Source: Myrica gale | Lineage: Eukaryota; Streptophyta; Magnoliopsida; Fagales; Myricaceae | Assembly (NCBI GenBank): GCA_963930655.1 | Contig: OZ005604.1 | Location: 2,304,001 to 2,368,000, forward strand | Length of the DNA stretch: 64,000 nucleotides | Direction of reading: 5' to 3' | Part shown: positions 53,491 to 64,000 of the stretch, piece after piece | Numbering within the stretch: position 1 is the first letter of the stretch | Layout of the letters: each line of letters begins with the position of its first letter | Notes under the pieces: model-generated | The model's input: the letters and a program-made list of their open reading frames with translations, nothing else | Told to the model about the DNA's origin: nothing | The model's database searches: none | Position numbers and translations under genes: made by a program

Positions 53491-54440
53491 TCTTCACGAG
53501 CACTCCTGTGCTCTCTTTTAGGGGACAACTTTTTTTCTTTTTCCGTTCTATTCTCAAGAATACTTGACGTGTTTTCACACGTAAAGTTAAAAGCACCGGC
53601 GACCCAGCCTTCCCCTTTGTCACAATAAATGGATTCTGAATTAATATTTTTTTTATATACTTTTCTGGTAATAATTATATAGATGGTATAAGTAAAACAT
53701 GTAATTTCTACCAAAGAAAAATGCTAAATTACTGCCTTTTAAAATGGCGGAGACTTTTTAACGTGGATTACCTTTACAGAAGGCCATGGTGAAATATATT
53801 TGCTTAGAAAATACAAGTTTCCTGGCCTCAACCAGACTCAAAGAGGCAACTAGACTAACCTACCGAGGTTAAGAGAAGAATGATCTCCTCCTTGTTTTCA
53901 GATCATTCTTCCCTTAATGTTCATTGTCTCGAAAAAGCTTGCAATTTAATGAATCTGTTCATGTTTTAGCTGGCCCTAACAAAACAAAAACACAGACAAG
54001 AAAACAACCACTTCAAATCTGTTAACAAATAGACTGACTAGCAAGAATTGGAATCATGAGAAATAAGAAAACCTTAAAAATGTTAAAACTACTTTAGCGT
54101 CCCTTATTTTCCATGTTGCTGTCAAAAGCTGTTCTTTCGACCTGGGTTTACATTGAGTTATAAGTTTTACTCTCAACATTCGAGACATCCTATGATCAAT
54201 GACAACACTCGAGCCAAATCTGCTTATAATGTCAGATCTTTATGATCAACTAATAGTTTACAGAACTTCCTAAATAAAGGGAAGAAGGAAAACAGAAAAC
54301 AGAATTAAAAGATTATATAGCTTTCCCACTCCTCTGGGACAGCACTAAAATGGTTTGCATTTGTGACATTGTAAGAAATTCCTAAACGTGTTGATGAAGA
54401 TAACCACCAAATAAACCTGTCCAAACAATGTGAGTTCTCC

Positions 54441-57400
54441 TCAGGGGACCTTAACCACTTGTATGGATTGCAATATATCGGAGACAACAACGATAAGGTC
54501 ACCAGACTTGATCATCCCTCTTGCTTTCAGCAAAAAGAAAGTTCTGTTTAGATAGCTATCAATATCATTGGTGAAAGTTAGGAGAAATGGTATCACACCC
54601 CGCTGCAGGTTTAGGTGCCTCTGCACAGATCCTGTAGGTGTAAATGCAAAGATTGGGCAATGAGGTCGACCACGGGACAGGATAGATGCCATATGCCCTG
54701 TTTTTGTAAAAACAAAAACTGCATCTGCTTCCAAATCGTTTGCTGAAAGTTCAACAAACCACCCGTGTTAACATCACCAAAGAAAGGAAAATTCATGCAA
54801 TCATTGTCACAAACATCATAGAAAAATTTGGGTAAATCATCTTCATAGAAATATGAAGACTGAGTCAAGATCACCGAGTATGATCAAGAAATCACTCAGA
54901 CAAGTTATTAGAGACATAAGGGATTACAGGCAATATAAGAGAGGCACTGTCACAAGCTGTAAAAGTGGTAAGCCAAACTTATGGTGGCTGCTCATCCAGT
55001 TATCAAAATTAGAAACATGAAATTTCAAATCAGGGAACTAGGGAAGCATGAAACTGCATTTTACATGTTTGTACTTCAAATCATTTGTCAAAGCTCTACA
55101 AACAAGCCCAAACAATATTTTAAGGATTGCCACGCCCTTAAAGCCTAATCTGAGAACAGTATTGAAGTACAAGCCAAATATGTGATAAGAGATCCTATTG
55201 TTCACCGCATAAAATGAAAATGTATTGAATCTCTATGCCAGGAGAAAATGTATTGAATCTCTATGCCAGGAAAATTTGATTGTAAAGCCTCTTAAAGCAC
55301 AAGTCATCAGGAGTTACCATTATAACTCCTTCAATTGATTCGGTCAGACTACGCTTGGCCTTTGTTCCAGTGGATATATGCTGCTAGCCCATATGTATTG
55401 TGAAACAGATTTAAAGTTTTTAGTGTGATCAGTAGAGGAGTCAAAGTAGAAAGAACGCTTACCCATCCTGGCAGCTGCATTACAAATCTCCTCTGATATA
55501 TAAATAGATATTGAAGATCCAATGGCTGGAAGCTCCATCGTGTCATGTTGACTCTGCTCCCTCCACTGCCTCTCAGTTCTTAAACTGACACTTCGGTGCA
55601 CAGCTAATGCCTTTTCGGGGTAATTACCCATGGCTGACTCACCAGAAAGCATTAAAGCATCTGCTCCCTGTGAAACTGCTTCAGAAACATCAGCAACTTC
55701 AGCTCTAGTTGGTATAGGATATTCAATCATGGATTCAAGTAGTTGCGAGGCAACAATAACAGGCTTATTTAGCTGCCTGCAGAGCTGAATTATTTTCTTT
55801 TGAACTGCTGGGACTTGTTCCAGTGGTATCTGTGCACCCAGATCTCCTCTTCCTACCATAGCTCCATCAGATGCCTGAATAATATCTTCCAAGTTCTTCA
55901 AAGAGTCAATGCACTCTATCTTTGCAATAATAGCCAGGTTGCTGCAGTGAGAGACCAAAATATACTTTGAATACCCCTGAAAAACATATCCAATTGACCC
56001 ATACAGGACTGATATCACGACATCTGATGTAAAACAGAGCTGCTCCATATTCAGGACTCTAGTGCAAAAAAAGGATCGAGGGACCCGTGGTTTTGTTGAA
56101 CTTAGTAAGGTGATTGGATTACTGTAAATCTACTCCAAGAAACTTCATGTCATCAGAGATTGACATATTAGATAAACATTAAGACACTTGAGCCAAAATG
56201 TCGATACAAACAGATAACTATCAATACACCTGCGTGAATCGACCTATCTTTTCTTGCAAAAGAGCAGAAAGGCACATCAGCATGTTTTTATGGAACCTTT
56301 GTCATATGATCAGTAGCTTCTTCAGTGTTAAGTTTCCTTTTGTCAAGGAACATGTAGAACTTGAAAATTTCCTTCGCGTCTTTATTAGGTTAATTCCACA
56401 AATATACATATACATAGAAATGTTATCATGTATAGGTTCTTCGAGAGAGGTCATTGCTGACGCTCTGCCTAAAGAGAACAAAGGCTGTCTCCATCTGTAA
56501 AAATGTTTAAATAGACTAGTCTGTTGAATTTTAGCCTAAATTATCAAAAAACGATTTTTTTTACACATATAATGTATAACTAAAAATGTCAGATTAACAT
56601 GCGTACTTTCCACGAGATCGTGCAGCAATATAGCTCTTCAGATGTTTGATCACTTCAGCAGACTTGACAAAAGATACTGCAATAAAATCAACGCCCTCTG
56701 CAATCCCAAAATCAATGTCTAACCAATCCTGAAAGAAGAGATGAGGGGAGAAAAGGCTGTAAATAAAATATTCATAGGTTTGCAGCTTCTACCATGAACG
56801 TTTACAATATAAAGTCCACGTGGACAAATCCCCTGCTGCAGAAGGCTTGTTAATACAGACAACAAGAGTAGACATTAGAAGAATGCCCATATTAAAGATA
56901 GCTTCTACCCAGAAGGTAGAAGACGCATATTTACACTCATGTGTCCAATTTCTGTCAAAACTCAAAGGCCTACACAAGCAGTTGGATCCATACGAGTCTT
57001 TGAAAAGAATGTCTATTGCCATTTAGTATGCATACTGACACATCTTTTTGAAATACAATTAACACTCCTATCGGCTGTCTTCTCATCAACACTGAAACTC
57101 TCTCTCAAGACACCTCGCTTATATGGCTTCTCTAGCCATTTTTACTCCAAAACCCCTTAAAAAATATTCAACCATATAAATTTATTTAGATCTGAACAAT
57201 TATTTTGAAATTAAATAGTCGAGAATTTATCATATCATCATTTGTATTTTTAAAAACGTCTTAAAATTAGTAGGTACTAAAGCGATGACATTGTGTAAGT
57301 TCAAGGAATATATGATAAAATTCTTCTTAAAATTTAAGGAAACAGAAGAGTTTGAGGAATCTATACCACAGAATGCTTGGCAAATTTTAGTGGATCCTTG

Positions 57401-58314
57401 CATTTGGAACAAGTTAATTATAGATTAAAGAGAAGGTCTAAAATGCCAGAATAAATAGAAGCCTTGGGAATAATAAAATATAAGCCTCCGGAAAATAATG
57501 ACCTTCAGCGAAACCATCATAGTTCACACTAATACTGCGCTCCGAACAAGGTGAATTGAAAGCCCTCACATTGTCCATATTTTACCGTCCCGGAAAATTG
57601 GAGAAGACAGCTCACTCTCGCGCAGAGTCAAATTTTACTTAATGATTCAAAAAACTAAATACCGACTCCCAGAGTATATGGTGCATTCAAGTTAGATCTC
57701 TCATATTTTTCCCGCACTTTCTCGGTAATCAAACAAAAGCCTACATTGCTATCTCCTTACCTCCACCTTAGCTGACGCGGCGCCGCCGAGATCGCCCATA
57801 TGGATCTCACTCCCTTGAGTATCCATCATGACAGCCACCGCGAACCCCTTCTCTTCGTTCAACCGCCTCACGCGCTCGATCACCGCGCGATGCCACTCTC
57901 GGTTGCCGTGGCACATGTTGATACGTGCGACGTTCATCCCTCCCACCGCCAACGCCTCCAGCTTGTCGGACTCGCACGTAGCAAGCCCGATAGTACACAC
58001 CAGCTTCGTCCTCCGCGTGCTCCGGGACCCATTCTCCTTAAGCTCCGCCTCAGTTACCTTATCCACTTCGATCGCCACAGGATATGCTCATATGCCAGTT
58101 CTATCTGCTTTGGTGGCGGAGGAGCGGGAGGCGGGAAAGTTGTGGATGAGCTCCGGTCATCGTGGAGTAAGACCTTGGACTGCACGGCTGACATTCTTGG
58201 CCTCCGTATGAGTATGTGATTTGGCACGTGAATGAATGGCTTCGAGTGAGGTGCTTTGTGCAACGTACGGAGTGTTGATTTGGTCGCCGGAAAATTCGAA
58301 TTAACCGTCGACAT
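54441..58314 (-). pseudogene. PKP1: Plastid pyruvate kinase alpha-type (PKP1) pseudogene
   Basis: Plastid pyruvate kinase makes pyruvate and ATP from phosphoenolpyruvate for fatty-acid synthesis. Recognisable parts: a transit-peptide-like N-terminus from ATG 58314 (MSTVNSNFPATKST), then [33 protein letters not shown] and [16 protein letters not shown] to a donor at 57761. Further exons lie at 56607-56728 ([20 protein letters not shown]), 55463-55941 ([34 protein letters not shown]) and 54441-54742 ([12 protein letters not shown] to the stop). Two defects are seen. The transit-peptide frame and the kinase frame are offset near 58.08 kb, with a TGA just upstream in the kinase frame. About 100 residues expected between GDLGG and DWLDID (the B domain, starting near GEVWTF) are missing from the 1 kb between those exons. 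The gene is therefore called broken, with a working copy expected elsewhere. Confidence 0.82.
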
Positions 58315-59004
58315 TTTCAACTGACGGTGTGTACGGTGAAATAACACTGGTTGGGGCCCGGCGAGGCTTTCTTGTTGTTGTTGGGGGTAGGGAGTTTTGG
58401 GACGGTACGGTGAGCGAGGTGAGTGTTATGACTTTACGGTCGAATCTCGGGTTAGGATTGACCGTTTGATAGAGGAAGATGAGACGGACCCAATGCGACC
58501 TTTTCTTCTTTAAAATAATTTATTATCCCTTCTAATTATTATTTTTATTTTCTAATAAATATAAAAAAATTCACTAAAATAATCTAAATTTATTTTTTTA
58601 TGGCCTCTCATAAAATTCTATTTGTTCCTTATTTCTCTCAAAATTCAATAAAATTTTAATCTACAATAAAAAAAATATTTGATCGTGAGAATTAATGCTG
58701 TGTAATCTTTTTGTTGTCTTTCATAGATAATATTCAAGTACTAATTATTGGTACATTTAACAGCTTCTTCTTCTTCTTCTTTTGGGGGTTATGGTGCTAG
58801 CGAATTTTTGAGAGTTTAAAAAAGCCAAACGAATAGTTTACTCTTACTCTTACAATTAGAAAAAAAAAGAAATAATAGTTTACTCTTACTCTTACAATTA
58901 GAAAAAAGAAAGGAAGAATAGTTTACTCTTACAGGATTTTCCTATCTATCCAAACAAACCTTTGAAAAACAGCCGATAAGCATATTTTTTTAAAATAGTG
59001 AGTT
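58315..59004. other. Upstream flank of the pyruvate kinase pseudogene
   Basis: About 190 bases of GC-richer former promoter or leader are followed by AT-rich DNA, a (CTT)n run at 58763-58780, and a direct repeat of AATAGTTTACTCTTACTCTTACAATTAG-like words at 58830-58900. No gene is seen. Confidence 0.4.
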
Positions 59005-59090
59005 TTTAGCGCAAGTGGTAGTTTGAACTTTTGAGTGTGCGCTAGCCCACACTCTGAGGACTTTGCTGCCACTTGAGCTACCCGTGTCAG
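59005..59090 (-). mobile_element. Head of a tRNA-derived SINE
   Basis: On the minus strand the sequence reads GGGTAGCTCAAGTGGCAGC (A box TAGCTCAAGTGG at 59069-59080), then 40 bases later AAGTTCAAACTACC (B box at 59017-59030). Only a short body follows before an AT-rich tract, so this is a truncated or very short SINE. An (AT)n run at 59100-59118 adjoins it. Confidence 0.55.
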
Positions 59091-59231
59091 TTAAATATCA
59101 TATATATATATATATATTATCTATTATAATACTCACAGGAATCAAACATTAAGTATTGGTTAGAGAAATAAGACTTTTTCTCTTATTCTGAAACTATGAA
59201 ATCTTCTTTTATGACCTGCCTCTCTTAGTCT

Positions 59232-61655
59232 TAGGAGTGGCTAGAACTGTGCAAAAATGCCCCGATCCGATTCGCCGACTTGGAATTCGGGTCGGAGTCG
59301 GATATCTGGAAAGATATCCGATATCTTTGGACCCAACCCAAATTCCTCCCTTTAATGAAACACGCGTTTCACTTTTAGAACCCTCACCCCCCCCCCCTTT
59401 CTTTGCATTTCAGTCCCCTTTTTTCATTCGCGACTCTTGTATCTCCCAGCCCCCATTCGAAAACCTAGCCCTAACTCTCTTGCCGTCTCCTGTCACCAGT
59501 CTCCGTGCCCCATACAAAGCTTGAATCCTTCGCAAGGTACTGTATATCGGAGCTTGAATCCTTCACAAGGTTTGACTGCCAGTATTAACTGGTCCCTTGT
59601 GGTTTTTTGCTTTACAGGTTGAATCATTTGTTGAAGATGCAATCTCAAAAGGTTTGTATTCTCGGCCTCAACTATTGGGTAGGAGGTTGTAGTTTTCATT
59701 CTCAGCTATTGTATTTTCGAATTCAATACATATGATATTCGTTTCTCTTCTGTTGTTGCCCAATTTGGTCTTCATGAATCATATTCTTTTGATAAATTCG
59801 TATAACCAAGGAGATGTTCGTTTTCTAAAAAAAACTCAGGATCTGAAACGAAGGGCATTCTTGTTCGGAAAAAACATAAGAAAAACGAGAAACCCAACGC
59901 TGCCTACTCCCTGCCCCTATTTTCGGCTGTCCCTTGCTTTACTTGCAATTTTTTTAAATATTTTTCTTTGACCATTCCAGCCGCAATTGTTGAACGGTTT
60001 TGTGCTTTTTATTTTTTTAAAAACCTTTAAATATTCAAAACGAACATAACCCAAGTATAACAAAGAAGCACATGTTGATTGTCATTCTATATTGATGTTT
60101 TTAATTCTGATCACCAAGTATAACCAACTATTCAATCTTTATTTTGATAAATTCGTATTTCAATTTTTTTATTGTCATTGTATATCTTTGAGGTTTGGGC
60201 AACACGAACAAATATAACCAAGAATGATACTTGATGATTGTCAAAAATATTGTGCAGCATGTTCATAATGCCTTATTTTTTTTCTTTTCAGTTACTGATA
60301 TTCAAATTGCAGTTGATTCTGTTTACAATACCTTTTCTTTTTCCTACGGCTTTGGACTAGTACCTGAAAAGTGAAACATTTCATTGAAATGTTAGAGCAC
60401 TTCGGTTTTCTTTATCTTCAATATTTCGATGTTTAAGTGTATCAGACTTTACTTAGGAAATGACATTAATTTGCTCCACGTGCCTCTTCAGTTGGTGATC
60501 TGAACCATCTGTTCTCAGCAAATAAAAGAAGAAGTCACAATCATTATAATTACAGCCTCATGTAATTTTTTAATGTTGTTTTCTTGATTATAAACTTTAT
60601 TATTATATTATAAAATACATGTTTTGCTTGTTGTTGTTAATTCTGAATTATGACTTGAAGTTATTGTAGATATTGTGTGACGCGTGTTGCTATTGGAGTG
60701 TTAGTTGTTGCCTTGTTGTTCATCTTTGCTTAAGTTAGTGTATATTTTGATATTTTAGAAATTATTAACGAATATAATTATATAATATTGCACTTATTTG
60801 TTTATCTTTCTATCTTATTTCTAGCCTCTAAGTTCTATCAGTAATTCATTGTCTACAGGATGGAAATTGGAAAACATTGCTTTTTTTTAGTAGTTGAAAA
60901 CTTTGATTGACATTTTGTTTAATGTAACTTAGTGTTTATTGTCTACAGGATGGAAATTGGAAAACATTGCTTTTTTTTAGTAGTTGAAAACTTTGATTGA
61001 CATTTTGTTTAATGTAAACTTAGTGTTTATTGTCTACAGGATGAAAGTTGGCATTTTGTTTCGTTTGTTATTTTGTAGAGACTAGACAGTGACTTAGTGT
61101 CTATTTTTGTTTTATTTTTTGTTATTTTTGTTAATTGAATTTAGAAGTGTGTAATACTTGTATATTTTGTTTGGTTTGATTTGCATGTGATCTCTATATA
61201 TTATAATATATATTACACTTATATTAGATATATAGTTGATTTGATGAAAATGTTTTTACATTACATTTTTGTAAAGAAAGCATTATGTCTCAAAAATGTA
61301 AATTGTGCAATCGGGCTTGACTGCCAATTTCTATTCTATAAAGTCATTTTTATCGGATATGAAATGGGTCCAAGCTAAATAAGAAGGCTGCAATAAATAA
61401 TAGCTTAAAAAAGTCCATAAAACAGCTTATGTTAGCCCAAATTAATCTGCCAAAAAGCCCATTATACAGCTAAAAAACAGGCCCAAATTCGCTTGGCCCA
61501 AATCAGGCCAAAATCTGAATTCGATCCGATATTCGAATTCATCGACCCAGCTGGATATGACCAAGTCGAATTCGGATTTGAAATCTGGCATCCCAAATTT
61601 TCGGATTCGGATATGAGTCTTCTGAATTTGAAAGTTTTAGTGCACACCCCTAGGG
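59232..61655. mobile_element. hAT-like non-autonomous element, about 2.4 kb
   Basis: The left end TAGGAGTGGCTAGAACTGTGCA and the reversed right end TAGGGGTGTGCACTAAAAC resemble each other. Both are followed by GATCCGATTCG/TCGGATTCGGATAT-type subterminal words in opposite orientation. The left interior (59390-59640) looks like a captured leader, pyrimidine-rich with a tandem GCTTGAATCCTTCRCAAGGT. No transposase is seen. Its right end directly abuts copy B of the tandem-array element, giving the head-to-head CACACCCCTAGGGGTGGCC. Confidence 0.6.
60849..61050 (+). repeat. 90-bp tandem duplication, about 2.2 copies
   Basis: The word GTCTACAGGATGGAAATTGG starts at 60851 and again at 60941. A third, partial GTCTACAGGATGAAAGTTGG starts at about 61032. 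The first two units are almost identical, so the duplication is recent. It lies within the 2.4 kb hAT-like element. Confidence 0.9.
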
Positions 61656-62404
61656 GTGGCCAAAAACTCATTGACCTAACCTCTTGACTCGAAACCAACC
61701 TAGTTCAACTCGAATTGGTCTGATTACGCAGGGGTCTAATTTTGAAACATTAACAAGAGTAAAATCAGGTTCGTGTTCAAGTCTCTAACTTGAAACCAAA
61801 ACATTCAAAAGAACCCGACCTTGACGCTTTTACTTTTTTGGGAGTCAGGGTCAGGTTTTGAAATATGTACCCGAGAAAAATTAGGTTAATGTTCGGGTCT
61901 CTAACTCAAAACCAAAACATTCAAAAGAACCCGATCCCGATGATTTTTGCTTTTTTCAGGATTGGGTTACAAAATTCTCATCCCTATTACCTCGGGTTCG
62001 GGGTCGGGGTGGTGGAAACATGACTCCAAACCCAATTTGGATAGCCCTCCTTAGTCTCTCACTCGAGAATCCCTCTCTCATTTTACTCTCACTTGACAGT
62101 CCATTCTCCCCCTCTCTCACTCTCATGAAGGCTCTCAGTCGTCGCATCTCTGACATGGCCGGTCTCCTTTCTTACTCTCTCGAAATTTTTTTATATTTTT
62201 ATTTTGATGTTAAGAATTAAGTTTATTAATCATATAAAATTACGAAAAAATACAACATGCCTCAAAATATTGAAAAATATTTTTAGAAAATATATTTGAT
62301 ATAACAACCAAACACCGAAAATTAGAATATTGTACTGAAACATAATGCATTTGAAACTATTTTACAAAACAAAATGCATTGCATTGAAAACAAACAGAGC
62401 CTTA
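61655..62404. mobile_element. hAT-like non-autonomous element with tandem units, copy B (inverted)
   Basis: It is the reverse of copy A at 49530-50712. It begins TAGGGGTGGCCAAAAACTC, has two units spaced about 115 bp (landmarks at 61795 and 61910), and then the AT-rich end with GATGTTAAGAATTAAGTTTA and AACACCGAAAATTA. A CT-rich stretch at 62050-62170 is not in copy A. The copy number of the unit, two against eight, is the main difference. Confidence 0.6.
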
Positions 62405-62487
62405 GGTTAAATCCAATTTCATAAAAAGATCCAAACTTGGTTCAATTTAATAACGATCTAAATTTATTACACCCTCCCATACTATAA

Positions 62488-62715
62488 GGTGGTGTCCGGG
62501 GCAAAAATTTACACCTTTCAAAATTTTCACACTGATTAAAAAATTATAAAATAATCTCTCTCTTCATCAAATTATTATTATTTATTATAATAATTATTTA
62601 AATATTCTATTTCTTCACTTTTTCATCAAATCCCATAACAATATTTTTTATTTTTTCACAAACCCCAATACCCCAAAATTTATAATCTCCAACATTTTTA
62701 CTGTCGAACACCCCC
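62488..62715. mobile_element. Tourist-like MITE, 228 bp
   Basis: The left end GGTGGTGTCCGGGGC and the reversed right end GGGGGTGTTCGACAG are imperfect inverted repeats. Both flanks are TAA (62485-62487 and 62716-62718), the standard PIF/Harbinger target duplication. The AT-rich interior carries the CCCCAATACCCCAAAATTTA word shared with other copies in the window. Confidence 0.8.
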
Positions 62716-62924
62716 TAAGTAAGCTCTTCAATATTATTTTCGTACTTTTTTTAAAAAAATTTAGATAACAAGAAGAAATTTTAGGTGGGAAATTTATTGG
62801 AGTGATATTAACCTAACATAGAAGTGAACTTCGAATACTTATAGCAGCTCCTTAGCATATGCATTAATAAGTTTCAAATTTGTTATTGTAGAGAGTTGAA
62901 TCAGGATCTACCAGAAATTACTTC

Positions 62925-63832
62925 TTTTTTTTTTTTTTTTTTTTAAGCAAACGTGAATATCATTCACAACATAGCAAAGATGCTGAGTACAGAGAGCCCT
63001 CCAAGGCCGGATACACAGGATAACCCGAATACAAACACTCACTCAGAACATCATCATGAAAAGCCCTAAGGGCTAGACAATTCATGGTCGTGAAGACCAG
63101 ATACCAACAATTCGTGGTCGTGAAGACCAGATTCCAACTGGCCATAAAGGCCTCAACAAGACAGACCCAAAGGTCTGTAGATTCTAAACGGGTCCACAGA
63201 CCCATGACAGACAGAGACCGGGAGAGGAGGTGGTCATGCACCTCACTCTCACCTCCCCGAAGGAAACTCCATAACAGCACCAATGGACACAAAGATCCAT
63301 GACAAAAACAAGCAATAACAAACAGCACGAATGCCCTAAAACCCAAAACAGAAAACCAAATATAACAACAGCAACAAACGGCCAGAAAGCAGAGAAGAGC
63401 AAGGTCCCGAAGAAGACAGGCCGAACCACCCAAGGAGAGCCACAAAACAGGCGGCGCGTGGGTCACACGCGCACGCGCGTGACCGCGCGTGGAGTGGCAC
63501 GCGCCGTCCAAGAGCGACCGGACTGGACCCAAGTCGGACGCCGTGAGCAGCAGCAACCGTCCCTCATGCGCGTGGCCACCGACGAGCTCCTGAAACGCCG
63601 GGATCTGCAAAATAAAACCGCCATGGAGGGGGACCAAAACAAGGAAAAAAGAGGAAGATTTCGGCAAGCACCGGTCAAAAGGGAGGGGGGAGAGGGAGGG
63701 AGGGGACGGCGGGAGGAGGAGAGGCTTCTCCCGCCGCCATGAACAGTGAAGGGGGAGGGGGGTCAGGCGAGAGAGGGGGAGAAAGTCTAGAGAGAGGGCA
63801 GAGGCTCTCTCTCTAGACTCGGGGGTCCGCCA
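62925..63832 (-). mobile_element. Young 908-bp non-autonomous LINE-derived insertion
   Basis: It is flanked by perfect 19-bp direct repeats ATCTACCAGAAATTACTTC (62906-62924 and 63833-63851). On the minus strand it ends in an uninterrupted A run of about 20 bases (T run 62925-62944). The 5' part is GC-rich and purine/pyrimidine-biased like a plant L1 leader, with the palindrome TCTAGAGAGAG...CTCTCTCTAGA at 63786-63817. The 3' part resembles an L1 3' UTR (GTACTCAGC to GAATGATATTCACGTTTGCTT). No endonuclease or reverse transcriptase is present, so it must have moved by borrowing a LINE's enzymes. One open frame of 235 codons (62960-63667, minus) has no recognised domain. Confidence 0.85.
63080..63138 (+). 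repeat. 30-bp tandem duplication in the LINE-derived insertion
   Basis: The unit ATTC(A/G)TGGTCGTGAAGACCAGAT followed by (A/T)CCAAC occurs twice in tandem, with two differences. It lies in the 3' half of the element. Confidence 0.8.
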
Positions 63833-64000
63833 ATCTACCAGAAATTACTTCGATAAACTCAACTACAAGTAAAGGCGAAAAGTAGTTGTCGTTTAAGCGA
63901 GCAATTTACAAGGTACAAAAGCAGGCACATTTTGTTAGTTCTTGTTCGTTGGCCGGTCGAGTGTCGATTACTCCATAGTTCCACTAAACCCCAACCCAGC

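Larger units (their letters stand above)
50713..54440. other. Gap between the tandem array and the pyruvate kinase pseudogene
   Basis: No gene is seen. It contains a tRNA-derived SINE (51020-51260), an (AAT)n microsatellite at about 51462-51480, a palindromic MITE (52679-52838) and a probable decayed Tourist-like MITE at 53285-53490. The last 200 bases are pyruvate kinase 3' flank, part of which is copied at 10886-10990. Confidence 0.4.

Noticed and set aside
57800-58219. Plus-strand open frames opposite pyruvate kinase exon 1
   Set aside because: They are shadows of the coding strand, which contains the unmistakable [13 protein letters not shown] kinase block.

Overview
The window is nuclear DNA from a flowering plant, most likely a woody eudicot of the rosid type. 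Genes have many AT-rich introns with plant splice sites, the proteins are plant-specific versions of known families, and the gaps are packed with plant transposons. I cannot name the species. A Fagales-type tree is only a guess from the look of the LINE.

Layout. (1) 1-6520, minus strand: the histone acetyltransferase GCN5/HAG1, with 11 exons visible and the 3' end cut off by the window edge. (2) 6.87-12.87 kb: a roughly 6 kb Mutator-like element with about 200-bp terminal inverted repeats. A decayed hAT element is nested in it, and it carries a copy of non-coding sequence from the pyruvate kinase locus at 54-55 kb. (3) 14.17-28.30 kb, minus strand: a membrane-anchored guanylate-binding (GBP/atlastin-type) GTPase of 602 residues in 17 exons, two of them microexons of 7 and 20 nt. 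Its intron 12 holds a 5.85 kb L1-type LINE, which in turn holds a small MITE. (4) 32.04-33.96 kb, plus strand: a divergent 3-ketoacyl-CoA synthase of 462 residues with an intact catalytic triad. (5) 40.84-42.46 kb, minus strand: a DUF506 (PDDEXK-like) protein of 377 residues in 3 exons. (6) 43-54 kb: no gene seen, but MITEs, a 117-bp tandem array and a tRNA-derived SINE. (7) 54.44-58.31 kb, minus strand: a broken plastid pyruvate kinase gene (PKP1 type). (8) 59-64 kb: a SINE head, two hAT-like non-autonomous elements touching end to end, a Tourist-like MITE, and a young 908-bp LINE-derived insertion with a perfect 19-bp target duplication.

The genes are unrelated neighbours (chromatin, membrane GTPase, fatty-acid elongation, unknown, glycolysis) and do not form a pathway or cluster. 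No previously undescribed system is evident. The most informative signals are the decayed pyruvate kinase locus with its relative inside the Mutator-like element, the microexons, and a set of transposon insertions whose target duplications can be read directly. I found no LTR retroelement, virus copy, CRISPR array, rRNA or canonical tRNA gene. Exon ends were placed by eye from reading frame and GT/AG (once GC/AG) sites. The coding sums of the GBP, KCS and DUF506 models divide exactly by three.
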